From NCBI RefSeq assembly GCF_018603885.1, contig NZ_JAHGAW010000016.1:36867-100866 (forward strand): 64,000 bases of DNA, given 5' to 3'. Numbering within the stretch: the first letter of the stretch is position 1; every line of letters begins with the position of its first letter. This document shows, one piece after another, positions 25,675-34,780 of this stretch. The DNA comes from Sphingobium nicotianae (GTDB lineage: Bacteria; Pseudomonadota; Alphaproteobacteria; Sphingomonadales; Sphingomonadaceae). Position numbers and translations under genes: made by a program. The notes under the pieces were generated by a model, which saw only the letters and a list, made by a program, of their open reading frames with translations, was not told where the DNA came from and ran no database searches.

Positions 25675-27393
25675 ATGTTTCGAAGGACAGCAATCGCCAT
25701 CTTGATGGCCACCACCATCGCGTCACAGCCCAGCTTGGCGCAAATGCCGGCGCCGACGGACTCTCTTGCCCAGAAGGCGGACATGGTCCTCACCAATGGT
25801 CGCATCTACACGCCATCAGGTTGGGCAAGCTCGCTGGCAATCGGAAAGGGCGTCATTCTTGCCGTGGGCGATAGCGCTGCTGTGCAGCCCTACGTGACTG
25901 GTCAGACAAAAGTCGTGGATATCAAGGGCCAAACGGTCCTGCCGGGCCTCCATGATATGCACGTTCATCCGACGGGAGCGGGCCAGCGGGAGCAGCAGTG
26001 CCAGCTTCCTCATGACGCAACGCCGGCGCAGGTCTTTGCGATCACGGCGGAATGCGTGAAGGCGAAGAAGCCTGGCGAATGGGTCACCGGCGGCTCCTAT
26101 GAAGCTGCCTCGTTCGGCAAGACGCCGCCGAACAAGGAAATGCTCGACAAGGTGGCACCGAACAACCCGGTGATGTTCTCCGATATCAGTGGTCACAGTT
26201 CCTGGGTCAATTCGGCGGCCCTGAAACTCGCCAATATCACCAAGAGCACCCCCGATCCCAAGGGCGGCATCATCGAGCGCGACAGCAAGGGAGAACCGAC
26301 CGGCCTCCTGCGGGAGGCTGCATCGTGGGGAGTCAGCGCGCATGTCCCGCCTGCGAGCCCGGAGGACACCGTGCGGGCGCTGCAATGGTCTCTCAACGTC
26401 ATGCTATCCTATGGCATCACGGCGTTCGACGATGCAGTCGTCACTCCAGATATCGGCGTCGCCTATGGCAAAATCGCGGATGCCGGCAATCTCAAACAGC
26501 ATGTCCGTGCCTGCATCATCATGACCGCAGAGGAAATGATCCAGCAGAGGCAACTCTATGCCCGCGAGCGCTTCTCGCCCTCATGCGTCAAGATTCTGCT
26601 CGATGGCGTGCCGACAGACGGTCACACAGCCGCGATGCTCGACCATTATGTGCCGGTGCCAGGTCGGGACGAGACAGGACGGGAAAAGGGTCTTTCGCAG
26701 GTCACCCAGGAAGATCTTAACGCGGCGCTCATTCGCTTCGACAGACTGGGTATGACCGTCAAAATGCACGCTGCAGGCGACGCTGCGGTTCGCCAAGGAC
26801 TCGATGCGATCGAAGCGGCCCGCAAAGCCAATGGCTTCTCGGGCGTTCTCCATGACGTTGCGCACAACAGCTTCGTCTCGATGGACGACATCCGACGTGC
26901 TCGCAGCCTCGGCGCCGTCTTCGAATTCTCGCCATATATCTGGTATCGCTCGCCGATCATCGCGGATATCGAGAAGGCAGTGGGCCCCGAACGCATGAAG
27001 CGCTGGATCCCCGTCAAGGATGCGCTGGATGCTGGAGCGTTTGCGGTGCCGGGATCCGACTGGGCCGTTGTTCCTTCTGTGAATCCCTGGCTCGCGATCG
27101 AGACCCTGGTAACCCGCAAGCAACCCGGAGGGATCGGAGAAGCGCTCGGTGCTGATGAAGCCATCACCCTCAAGCAGGCGGTCGATCTCTTCACGATCAA
27201 CTCTGCCAGGCAGCAATATGCCTCCGACCGGTTGGGGACGATCGAGCGAGGCAAGCTGGCTGATATCGTCGTGATCGATCGCAACATCTTCGAGGTGCCG
27301 ATCACCACCGTTCACGAAACGAAAGTCAATCTGACAATCATCAACGGCGAGATCGTCTATGATTCCGCGAGGCCGGTTGCCGGCAAGCCCTGA
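25675..27393 (+). CDS. Exported amidohydrolase, Amidohydro_3/YtcJ type (paralogue 2)
   Basis: 572 residues; signal peptide MFRRTAIAILMATTIASQPS ending LAQ. The same motifs as paralogue 1 occur: LPGLHDMHVHPTGAG, KILLDGVPTDGHTAAM, VKMHAAGDAAVR, LHDVAHNSFVSMDDIRRARS, VPGSDWAVVPSVNPW. ATG 25675 is chosen because GGGAGAGGTTTGAA precedes it and the signal peptide starts there; the frame is open back to 25417. It follows paralogue 1 after 261 bp with no hairpin or regulatory pair between, so it is probably co-transcribed. It is close to paralogue 1, suggesting local gene duplication. Confidence 0.9.
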   Translation: MFRRTAIAILMATTIASQPSLAQMPAPTDSLAQKADMVLTNGRIYTPSGWASSLAIGKGVILAVGDSAAVQPYVTGQTKVVDIKGQTVLPGLHDMHVHPTGAGQREQQCQLPHDATPAQVFAITAECVKAKKPGEWVTGGSYEAASFGKTPPNKEMLDKVAPNNPVMFSDISGHSSWVNSAALKLANITKSTPDPKGGIIERDSKGEPTGLLREAASWGVSAHVPPASPEDTVRALQWSLNVMLSYGITAFDDAVVTPDIGVAYGKIADAGNLKQHVRACIIMTAEEMIQQRQLYARERFSPSCVKILLDGVPTDGHTAAMLDHYVPVPGRDETGREKGLSQVTQEDLNAALIRFDRLGMTVKMHAAGDAAVRQGLDAIEAARKANGFSGVLHDVAHNSFVSMDDIRRARSLGAVFEFSPYIWYRSPIIADIEKAVGPERMKRWIPVKDALDAGAFAVPGSDWAVVPSVNPWLAIETLVTRKQPGGIGEALGADEAITLKQAVDLFTINSARQQYASDRLGTIERGKLADIVVIDRNIFEVPITTVHETKVNLTIINGEIVYDSARPVAGKP

Positions 27394-27397
27394 GCGG

Positions 27398-27435
27398 TTG
27401 ACTGAAATTATCAAATTGATGCATTAAAATGTCAA
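27398..27435 (+). promoter_or_regulatory. Tandem 17-bp regulatory elements, 21 bp apart (pair e)
   Basis: TTGACTGAAATTATCAA (27398-27414) and ATGCATTAAAATGTCAA (27419-27435), centres 21 bp apart, upstream of the aldehyde dehydrogenase. The first matches pair a almost perfectly; the second resembles the proximal element of pair b. The unit controlled includes an AraC gene, so autoregulation is possible. Confidence 0.72.
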
Positions 27436-27475
27436 CGGCAGGACGGGGTGGATGCATCATTCTCGTCCTGCCGTT
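27434..27475. terminator. Long hairpin before the aldehyde dehydrogenase gene
   Basis: AACGGCAGGACG and CGTCCTGCCGTT form a perfect 12-bp stem with an 18-base loop and no T-run. It starts at the end of pair e and lies 39 bp before the ALDH start. It may insulate the upstream amidohydrolase transcript or fold in the ALDH leader. Confidence 0.45.
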
Positions 27476-27513
27476 CAGCAGGGAATTAGGTCCCCGGCGG
27501 CGGGGAGATAAAG

Positions 27514-29001
27514 ATGACGAGCGTTAGCCTGTTGCCCGCCGTGGAGAGTGTGTTTGGCCGTATAGGCTCGTTGTTCATCGACGGCGCCTTCAGCGCCGGT
27601 GCGGGCGAAGCCCTCAAGATCATCGATCCCGCCACCGAGGATGTGATCGCCGCCTTACCGGAAGCGACCGGAAGCCAGGTCGACGCAGCGGTTGCTTCAG
27701 CAGATGCAGCCTTCCGGGACAAGCGGTGGTCCGGACTGCGCCCCGCCGATCGCGAGCGAATTCTCTTTCGCTTTGCTGAATTGGTCGAACGCGATGGCGA
27801 AGTGCTTGCCCAGCTTGAGACGCTGAACCAGGGAAAATCCATCAACATCGCGCGCATGGTCGATGTCGGCGCTTCGGTCGAATATATGCGCTACATTGCT
27901 GGCCTAGCGACCAAGATCACCGGCCTTACGCTCGATATGTCGATCCCGATCATCCCAGGCGGCCGTTATCATGCCTATACCCGCGCTGAGCCCGTCGGGG
28001 TCGTCGCTGCCATAGCGCCCTGGAACTTCCCGATGATGATTGCGCTGTGGAAGGTCATGCCGGCGCTGGCCGCCGGGTGTACCGTTGTTCTCAAGCCGTC
28101 TGAATTCACGCCTGTCACGGCGCTCGTGCTTGCGGAGCTTGCGATTGAGGCCGGCGTGCCCGCTGGTGTCTTCAATGTCGTTGTAGGACGGGGCACGACG
28201 ACGGGCACGGCGCTCGTTCAGAACCCTGCGATCGCTAAGGTAAGCTTCACCGGATCGACCAGGACCGGGAAGGCAATCGGACATCAGGCACTGGACCGGA
28301 TGGCGCGCTTTTCCCTCGAGCTTGGAGGCAAGAACCCGGCGTTGGTGCTTGCAGATGCCGATCCGGCCAAGATTATCCCTGGGCTCGCCGCTGCCGCTTT
28401 CCTCAACAGTGGTCAGGTCTGCGCTGCGCTGTCCCGCATTTACGTGGAGCGCCCCGCCTATGATGGCTTGATCGAGGGACTTCGGCAGGCGGTGGGATCG
28501 ATGACGATCGGCTCGGGTCGGGATCCATCGATGCAGATCAATCCCCTCGTATCGGCCCAACACCAGAATGCGGTCCTTCTGAATATCGCTCGCGCCGAGC
28601 AGGGTGGTGCACATGTCTTCCGGGGCCAAACAGGTCCCAAGCAGGGCTTTTATGTATCACCCGCGCTGGTGACCGGTGCGGCTGCCGATGCGATGATCCA
28701 GCGGGAAGAGGTCTTCGGCCCTGTGCTGAGCGTGACGCCCGTCGATGACATCGAGGAGGCTATCCGGCTTGCCAATGACTCGCCGTACGGCCTAGCCGCC
28801 AGCATCTGGTCGAACGACCTAGGCAGGACGATGGATCTCATTCCGCGGATCGAGGCGGGCACGGTTTACGTAAACACGCATGTACCCGTCGATCCAAACC
28901 TGCCTTTTGGCGGATACAAGCAGTCGGGCCTTGGCCGCGATTTTGGTCCGGACGCTCTTGCAGCCTATACGGAGACGAAGTCAGTATGCGTCGCCTACTG
29001 A
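27514..29001 (+). CDS. NAD(P)-dependent aldehyde dehydrogenase (phenylacetaldehyde dehydrogenase-like)
   Basis: 495-residue aldehyde dehydrogenase. The nucleotide-binding stretch APWNFPMMIALWKVMPALAAGCTVVLKPSE, the Rossmann motif SFTGSTRTGKAI, the general base Glu in LELGGKNP and the nucleophile Cys in NSGQVCAA are intact, and EEVFGPVLSV closes the catalytic domain. In this setting it would oxidise the aldehyde left by the phospho-lyase or the transaminase; an arylacetaldehyde is the economical guess because the arylacetate could then be hydroxylated to homogentisate. GGCGGGGAGATAAAG precedes the ATG. An AraC gene and a tyrS-like gene follow at short spacing. Confidence 0.9.
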   Translation: MTSVSLLPAVESVFGRIGSLFIDGAFSAGAGEALKIIDPATEDVIAALPEATGSQVDAAVASADAAFRDKRWSGLRPADRERILFRFAELVERDGEVLAQLETLNQGKSINIARMVDVGASVEYMRYIAGLATKITGLTLDMSIPIIPGGRYHAYTRAEPVGVVAAIAPWNFPMMIALWKVMPALAAGCTVVLKPSEFTPVTALVLAELAIEAGVPAGVFNVVVGRGTTTGTALVQNPAIAKVSFTGSTRTGKAIGHQALDRMARFSLELGGKNPALVLADADPAKIIPGLAAAAFLNSGQVCAALSRIYVERPAYDGLIEGLRQAVGSMTIGSGRDPSMQINPLVSAQHQNAVLLNIARAEQGGAHVFRGQTGPKQGFYVSPALVTGAAADAMIQREEVFGPVLSVTPVDDIEEAIRLANDSPYGLAASIWSNDLGRTMDLIPRIEAGTVYVNTHVPVDPNLPFGGYKQSGLGRDFGPDALAAYTETKSVCVAY

Positions 29002-29028
29002 TGCAAACAAGGATCGGAAACTGAGCGA

Positions 29029-30063
29029 ATGCATCACGCATCGACAGTGGTGGAACCGATGATCTCGGTGCAAAACGTCAAAGCGCTGGTGGAGCGTTTG
29101 CGGGAGAAGGACCTGCCGCTTGGCAAGTTGCTGGCAGCGGCGGACATCAGGCCGAACCGGCTCGAGAACGTGAATGATCAGCTTCCGCTCCGCAACTATG
29201 TCAGGCTTCTGGAGCTGGCGGCGGAGCAGGCGCAAGACCCGCTGATCGGCCTTTCGCTTTCATTGGCATCAGGCCCAGAGGCGCTGGGCGCGGTCGGGTT
29301 CCTGTTCTTGAGCTCCGAGACCTTGGGACAAGCAATCGGAAATCTGTGTCGCTACGTGTCTGCAGTTCAAGACGCGACGGACAATCAGATAGAACATGAT
29401 GGCGAACTTGCTGCCATCACATATCAGATCCGCGACGACAGCATCGCCCCGCGGCGGCAAGATGCCGAATTCTCGCTGGGCATCATCACCAAAATGATCC
29501 GCGCATATGCCGGCGGCCGTTGCCAGCCAGTCGAGGTTCACCTCGAACACGGCCCCGCGGTAGATCGGCGACGCTATGAGAGCCTGTTCGGTTGTCCGAT
29601 ATACTTTCGTCAGACCCGCAATGCTGTGATCATCAAAGCGGCTGATCTCAACCTCAGATCGATCGCCCTTAGCGACGCTCTGGCGGAAATTCTTGAGGCC
29701 CAGCTGCGAGAGCGCATTGCTTCTCGAAGCGGCCTTCAGAGCTTCGGAGACCGTGTCACGGAAGCCCTGACCCCGACGTCGATCCAGCAGAAGGTCAACG
29801 TATGCAGCCTCGCCAAGGAGATGCGCATCTCTCAATCGACGCTCTATCGGAGGCTTAATTCGGAGCAGAAGTCATTTCAGCGGTTGCTCGACCGCCGACG
29901 CGAAGCGCTGGCCAAGCGCCTTCTTTCCGGTAGCAGAATGAGCATCGCTGAGGTCGCATCGGCATTAGGCTATGCAGAGAATGCGAGCTTCACGCGTGCT
30001 TTTCGGCGCTGGACAAGTGTCAGCCCGCGTCAGTATCGCGAAAGCAGCCGTCCGCTACTCTGA
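29029..30063 (+). CDS. AraC-family regulator with arabinose-binding-like N-terminal domain
   Basis: 344-residue regulator. Residues about 20-205 fit the PF12625-type domain found in OruR/ArgR-like AraC proteins (LRNYVRLLELAAEQAQDPLIGLSL, EALGAVGFLFLSSETLGQAI). The C-terminal HTH pair includes VNVCSLAKEMRISQSTLYRRL and MSIAEVASALGYAENASFTRAFRRWTSVSPRQYR. It lies 28 bp after the ALDH gene, inside the unit driven by tandem pair e, so it is a strong candidate for the protein that binds the 21-bp tandem elements across the island. The AraC protein at 14637 is the rival. Confidence 0.88.
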   Translation: MHHASTVVEPMISVQNVKALVERLREKDLPLGKLLAAADIRPNRLENVNDQLPLRNYVRLLELAAEQAQDPLIGLSLSLASGPEALGAVGFLFLSSETLGQAIGNLCRYVSAVQDATDNQIEHDGELAAITYQIRDDSIAPRRQDAEFSLGIITKMIRAYAGGRCQPVEVHLEHGPAVDRRRYESLFGCPIYFRQTRNAVIIKAADLNLRSIALSDALAEILEAQLRERIASRSGLQSFGDRVTEALTPTSIQQKVNVCSLAKEMRISQSTLYRRLNSEQKSFQRLLDRRREALAKRLLSGSRMSIAEVASALGYAENASFTRAFRRWTSVSPRQYRESSRPLL

Positions 30064-30107
30064 CCGGCGCATATCGAACGCCCATTCTGACCAGACCGGA
30101 TCCCGGC

Positions 30108-31061
30108 ATGACCTCCTATTCGTCGTCCCTTCTCAAGCTGCTTGATGAACGCGGCTACATTCATCAGCTGACCGACGCCGCCAGCCTCGACGCGCTCGCT
30201 CAACGTGAAATCGTGCCGGGATATATCGGCTTTGACCCGACGGCATCCTCGCTGCACGTCGGTCACCTGGTGTCCATCATGCTCCTGCGCAGGATGCAGG
30301 AGGCGGGGCACAAGCCGGTTGTCCTCATGGGTGGCGGTACAGGAAAGATCGGGGATCCCAGTTTCAAGGACGAGGCACGCAAACTCCTGGACGATGAAAC
30401 GATCGCGTCCAATGTGGCCTCGATCAAACGCGTCTTTGAACGTTTTTTGAAGTTTGGTGATGGCCCGACTGATGCCGTCATGGTCAACAATGCCGATTGG
30501 CTCGATCGCCTGCAGTATATGGAACTGCTCCACGACATCGGCGAGCACTTCACGATCAATCGAATGATGGCGTTCGATTCCGTGAAGCTACGGCTGGGAA
30601 GGGAGCAGTCGCTGACCTTCCTCGAATTCAATTACATGATCCTTCAGGCCTATGACTTTGCCGAGCTCAATCGGCGCCTGGGCTGTAAGCTGCAGCTTGG
30701 GGGTTCCGATCAGTGGGGCAACATCGTCAATGGAATCGAACTCGGCCGGCGCCGGGACGGCGTGGAGCTTTTCGGGCTCACGACGCCTCTCCTCACGACA
30801 GCCGACGGCCAGAAAATGGGTAAATCCCTGGGTGGTGCAGTCTGGCTGAACGAGGATATGCTCCCGCGCCAGCAATATTATGATTTCTGGCGCAACAGCC
30901 ATAATGACGATGTGACGCGCTTCCTGAGACTCTTCACCGACATTCCTATGGCCGAAATCGACGGGCTGGAGGGTGCGCAAGGGGAAGAACTGGAGGAAGG
31001 CAAGCAGCTGCTTGCGGAAGCAGCCACGACCCTGTGCCGGGGGGCACTGCCGCTGCAATAA
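30108..31061 (+). CDS. Shortened tyrosyl-tRNA synthetase paralogue lacking the C-terminal domains
   Basis: 317 residues against about 400-420 for bacterial TyrRS. The catalytic domain is intact: class I motif LHVGH (50-53), KMGKS (236-240, normally KMSKS), Tyr39, Asp83, Tyr176, Gln180, Asp183 and Gln202 at the tyrosine-binding positions, and GGSDQWGNI. The C-terminal S4 RNA-binding domain is absent; the frame ends soon after the anticodon-arm helices begin (LLAEAATTLCRG). Shifting frame after CRG reads GTAAAIRQF for a few residues, which resembles the next family segment, so a frameshift plus deletion may have made it. It ends the ALDH-AraC unit. It may be a decaying duplicate, or a specialised enzyme acting on tyrosine or an analogue. 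Confidence 0.82.
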   Translation: MTSYSSSLLKLLDERGYIHQLTDAASLDALAQREIVPGYIGFDPTASSLHVGHLVSIMLLRRMQEAGHKPVVLMGGGTGKIGDPSFKDEARKLLDDETIASNVASIKRVFERFLKFGDGPTDAVMVNNADWLDRLQYMELLHDIGEHFTINRMMAFDSVKLRLGREQSLTFLEFNYMILQAYDFAELNRRLGCKLQLGGSDQWGNIVNGIELGRRRDGVELFGLTTPLLTTADGQKMGKSLGGAVWLNEDMLPRQQYYDFWRNSHNDDVTRFLRLFTDIPMAEIDGLEGAQGEELEEGKQLLAEAATTLCRGALPLQ

Positions 31062-31142
31062 GGCAATTCAAGGGTCTGGAAAGCCGGCGCGCGGAAAGCT
31101 CATCAATCACGCGATAACCGAACGCCAAAACCTCCACTTCCA

Positions 31143-31180
31143 TTGACCGATAAAGTCAATCTTCTGACTGAAAAGATCAA
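31143..31180 (+). promoter_or_regulatory. Tandem 17-bp regulatory elements, 21 bp apart (pair f)
   Basis: TTGACCGATAAAGTCAA (31143-31159, perfect 5-bp arms) and CTGACTGAAAAGATCAA (31164-31180), centres 21 bp apart. They lie 268 bp before the chosen start of amidohydrolase paralogue 3, which leaves a long leader with no other gene in it. The rest of 31062-31447 shows only the tyrS 3' remnant just described. Confidence 0.72.
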
Positions 31181-31447
31181 TGGCTACGGCCACCTGCTGA
31201 TCCATCTTGAACAAGACAGTCGGTCCAACGCGGCGGGCTGGCGAACGTCGATGATGGCTGGATCGGACATGCGCGAGTGAAGATCAAATCCCGCGGAATT
31301 ATCCCGCATCTGGGCCTGGATTCCCATCGGCAGCCGCTGACAGCAGTGTGTCCGCGCATCGCATCAGATTTCGTCTGTTCCCTTCGCCAAGCTGCAGGTG
31401 AGCCCGTGCTTCGCCGCGCCTCAAAATTTGCCAATGGAGTAAGAGCC

Positions 31448-33163
31448 ATGAAAAATTCCCTGTTCCTGGGTCTTGCGCTGCTGGGCGCGGCCACGGTGCC
31501 CTGCGTCGCATCATATGCCGGCCAACAGTCTGGCGGGTCGATCGTTCTCCTCAATGCTCACATCTATACGCCAGCAGGGTGGAAGCAGGCCGTAGCGATC
31601 AAGGATGGGGCCATCGTCGCCATCGGTTCCAATCGTGAGGTGGCTGCCAAGGCTCCGGCTGGGGCGAAAAAAGTCGATCTTGGGGGCAAGACCGTCTTTC
31701 CCGGCCTCCACGATATGCATGTGCATCCCATGGGCGCGGGAGCGCAGATGACGGAATGTCATTTCTCACAGGAAGCCACGCCTGCGCAGGTCATTGATGC
31801 TGTCGCACGCTGCGTCGCGTCGAAGAAGCCTAGAGAGTGGGTCACCGGCGGTCAGTGGCAAGGCATCTCCTTTGGTGACGCCGGCCCGAACAAGGCGATG
31901 CTCGACAAGATCGCGCCGAATAATCCAATTCTGCTCACGGACGTCAGTGGTCACAGCAGTTGGGCCAACAGCGCGGCGCTCAAGATCGCTGGCGTCAACA
32001 AGGACACGCCAAATCCGCAAGGCGGCGTGATAGAGCGCGACACTGCAGGAGAGCCGACCGGTATTTTGCGGGAAGCCGCCTCGCAACTCGTGGCGAGCCG
32101 CGTGCCGCCAGCTACGCCGGCTCAAAACGCTGCGTCGCTCAAGCGCGCTCTCGATCAGCTCCTTTCCACCGGTGTCACGACCTTGGTAGACGCGCTGGTC
32201 GCGCCGCCCATTGCTCAGGCCTATGACGATCTCGACTCAAAGGGCGAGCTAGTTCAGCAAGTCCGTGGTTGCTTGGTCTATGGCCGCTCGCCCGGCCCCC
32301 AAATTTCGTTCGACCAGGTCCTGGCCAGCCGCGGGAAATATGAACGGGCGAACTTCCGCCCGGATTGCGTCAAAGTGTTCATGGATGGCGTGCCCACTGC
32401 GGGCCATACCGCCGCGCTGCTTGAGCCCTATGCCGACAACCCGCCCGGTATGACGGACAGCGGCCGCGAGAAGGGCATCCTGATGGTCTCGCCGTCAGAA
32501 CTTGATCCGCTTGTCACCAAGTGGGACAAGATGGGCCTCACCGTTAAGTTCCACGCGGTCGGAGACGCGGCATCCAAGGCCGTCCTCGATGCGATCGCAG
32601 CGGCGCGGAAGGCCAACGGTCCAAACGGTCCTCTGCATGACGTTGCGCATCTCACGCTGCTGGCGAAAGATCAGGTGGCCCGCGCCAAACCACTACGCGC
32701 CACGTTCGAATTCTCGCCCTATCTTTGGTTTCCAACGATCATCAATGACGAACAGCTCAAAGCGGTCGGGCCGAATCTGATGTCCCGTGCTTGGCCGGTG
32801 CGGGAAGCAATTGACAGTGGCGCGCTCGTGGTCGTCGGTTCGGATTGGCCCACTGGCACCCCTACGGCAAATCCCTGGATCGGTATGGAGACATTGGTGA
32901 CCCGTCGTGTACCGGGCGACCCAGGCACCGGGCCGGCTATTGCCGCCAATGAAGCGATCACGCTCAAGGAAGCTGTCGATCTCTTCACCATCAACGGCGC
33001 CCGTCAGATGGGGGACGCGAAAGTCCGGGGGAGCATCGAGATCGGAAAGATCGCTGATCTCATCGTGCTCGACCGAGATCCCTTCGCGGTGCCGATCAGC
33101 GACGTTCACAACACCAATGTTCTGAAGGTTTTCATCAAGGGTCGACAAGTCTTCGCCCGCTGA
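31448..33163 (+). CDS. Exported amidohydrolase, Amidohydro_3/YtcJ type (paralogue 3)
   Basis: 571 residues; signal peptide MKNSLFLGLALLGAATVPCVA. Motifs FPGLHDMHVHPMGAG, KVFMDGVPTAGHTAAL, VKFHAVGDAASK, LHDVAHLTLL and VVGSDWPTGTPTANPW show the same metal site as the other paralogues, though the GVPTD motif reads GVPTA, and it is the most diverged of the four. ATG 31448 is chosen for the signal peptide and the GGAG upstream; the frame is open back to 31277. The exported hydrolase at 33204 follows after 40 bp and is probably in the same transcript. Confidence 0.9.
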   Translation: MKNSLFLGLALLGAATVPCVASYAGQQSGGSIVLLNAHIYTPAGWKQAVAIKDGAIVAIGSNREVAAKAPAGAKKVDLGGKTVFPGLHDMHVHPMGAGAQMTECHFSQEATPAQVIDAVARCVASKKPREWVTGGQWQGISFGDAGPNKAMLDKIAPNNPILLTDVSGHSSWANSAALKIAGVNKDTPNPQGGVIERDTAGEPTGILREAASQLVASRVPPATPAQNAASLKRALDQLLSTGVTTLVDALVAPPIAQAYDDLDSKGELVQQVRGCLVYGRSPGPQISFDQVLASRGKYERANFRPDCVKVFMDGVPTAGHTAALLEPYADNPPGMTDSGREKGILMVSPSELDPLVTKWDKMGLTVKFHAVGDAASKAVLDAIAAARKANGPNGPLHDVAHLTLLAKDQVARAKPLRATFEFSPYLWFPTIINDEQLKAVGPNLMSRAWPVREAIDSGALVVVGSDWPTGTPTANPWIGMETLVTRRVPGDPGTGPAIAANEAITLKEAVDLFTINGARQMGDAKVRGSIEIGKIADLIVLDRDPFAVPISDVHNTNVLKVFIKGRQVFAR

Positions 33164-33203
33164 AGTCTGAACCATCAGCTCGTAGCTGACATAGGGGGCC
33201 GGA

Positions 33204-34745
33204 ATGGCAAGAAACAAGACCGCGTTGCTGGTCGGATTGACTGTCGTTCTGGCATCGCCTGCAGCGACGCGCACGGCCATCTCGCCAGCAACTCCTTCCC
33301 TGCCTGAGGTCGAAGGACCAATCCCAGTATCCACCTCTTCGCGGCCATGGGCCCAGGCCTCGTCCGCCGTGGAACCGGTCGATCTCGCCAAAGCAGGATT
33401 TGTCGAAGAGGAGTTCTTTGTGCGTGGTATCGCCCGCACGTTGGACTGGCCGGCAGCCGGCAAGCTCGATGAACTTGCTCGCGGGCCCTATGTGACACGG
33501 ATTCTGGTGCGTCGGCCGCGCGATGCAAGCCGGTTTAGCGGCACCGTGGTCGTGGAACCGATGAACCCATCGATCCGGTACGACGCGCCACTAATCTGGG
33601 GTAGCGCCTGGCGACACTTCGTTCGCCATGGTGATGCCTGGGTCGGTGTTACGATCAAGCCAGTGGCAATCGCCTCACTCCAGGAGTTTGATGCGAAGCG
33701 TTATGCCGGGCTTGGCTTTCCCAATCCGCTCCCGCCATCGCAGACCTGCGGGCAGGATCGACTGCCTATGCCACGCGGGGGGCTGCCCGCCGAGGCGACG
33801 CCGGCGACCGAAAACGGGCTCATCTGGGACGCCCTCAGCCAGGTTGGCGCGCTTCTAAAAAGCGACAGCTCACAAAATCCCCTGCAAGGCTTCGCAGTCA
33901 GTCGGCTCTATATGAGCGGAGACTCCCAGTCCGGCGGCTTCATCTTCAACTATGCCGAGGCAATCCATCCCTTCGTCCTGAATGCTGCCGGGAAGCCGCT
34001 ATGGGATGGTTATGTTGCGACGGTCGCGACTGGCCCAGGGCTGCCGATGCACCAATGTGCCGACCCGATTCCGCCGGGCGATCCGCGATTGGAAATTCGC
34101 CCCGTCGGCGTGCCACTGATCACACTTGTCTCGCAGAGTGAGATCCGTTCCTTGCGTCGCCGTCCGGACGGTGACGTCGCGCCGGACCTCTATCGCGCGT
34201 ATGAGCTTGCCGGTTCCTCCCATGTGCATCTCGGAGATGATGCTGGAACACCATCTCCTGCAGACATCGACCGCACCAGCGGGCGCGGCTTTGTATCGAC
34301 AGGTGAGTGCAAGGAAGACGGTGCCCTGGGCAATGACGTTCCTCTCGGATTTTTCCTCGGCGGGATCTTTGCCAATCTCGAGGATTGGTCATCTAAGGGA
34401 ATAGCGCCGCCACGCGGTGAGCCCATGGCTATAGCCTCTCCCGGCACGCCGCAGGCACAGGCGCACACGGATCGTTTCGGTAATATACTTGGCGGCGTCC
34501 GCTCTCCGCAGCTCGATGTTCCCACCGCTCGCTATCATGCTGGCATGGACGGTCCGGGCATATGCAGTTTGTGGGGATGGCGCGAACCGCTCTCCAAGTC
34601 GGAGCTCACTGAACTCTATCCGACCAAGAGCACATATATCGGCAAGGTGAACGTCAACGTTACGCAGTTGGTGCGAGAGCGCTGGCTGGAATCGGCCGAT
34701 GGGGAGGCGCTTCTCGCCCGCGCGAACGCAGAGCAGCTTCCTTGA
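33204..34745 (+). CDS. Exported alpha/beta hydrolase-domain protein (Abhydrolase_10-like, paralogue 2)
   Basis: 513-residue relative of the protein at 3644-5197. An N-terminal hydrophobic segment (TALLVGLTVVLASPAA) fits export. The nucleophile elbow is LYMSGDSQSGGF (GxSxxG), and the PYVTRILVRRPRDASRFSGTVVVEPMNP block matches PYTTRIVVRRPAAAGKFSGVVHFEPIHP of the paralogue. GGGGGCCGGA precedes the ATG. It is in one unit with amidohydrolase 3 and ends at a bidirectional hairpin. The family's reaction is poorly known; a secreted esterase acting beside the amidohydrolases is the inference. Confidence 0.82.
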   Translation: MARNKTALLVGLTVVLASPAATRTAISPATPSLPEVEGPIPVSTSSRPWAQASSAVEPVDLAKAGFVEEEFFVRGIARTLDWPAAGKLDELARGPYVTRILVRRPRDASRFSGTVVVEPMNPSIRYDAPLIWGSAWRHFVRHGDAWVGVTIKPVAIASLQEFDAKRYAGLGFPNPLPPSQTCGQDRLPMPRGGLPAEATPATENGLIWDALSQVGALLKSDSSQNPLQGFAVSRLYMSGDSQSGGFIFNYAEAIHPFVLNAAGKPLWDGYVATVATGPGLPMHQCADPIPPGDPRLEIRPVGVPLITLVSQSEIRSLRRRPDGDVAPDLYRAYELAGSSHVHLGDDAGTPSPADIDRTSGRGFVSTGECKEDGALGNDVPLGFFLGGIFANLEDWSSKGIAPPRGEPMAIASPGTPQAQAHTDRFGNILGGVRSPQLDVPTARYHAGMDGPGICSLWGWREPLSKSELTELYPTKSTYIGKVNVNVTQLVRERWLESADGEALLARANAEQLP

Positions 34746-34772
34746 AAAATGGCGAGCGCCGGAGCGCTCGCC
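34745..34772 (-). terminator. Terminator between convergent hydrolase and amidohydrolase genes
   Basis: GGCGAGCGC (34751-34759) and GCGCTCGCC (34764-34772) pair around the tetraloop CGGA. On the minus strand ATTTTTC follows, so it is a good terminator for the amidohydrolase at 34781; on the plus strand it may act weakly for the hydrolase. Confidence 0.8.
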
Positions 34773-34780
34773 AGTCTTGA

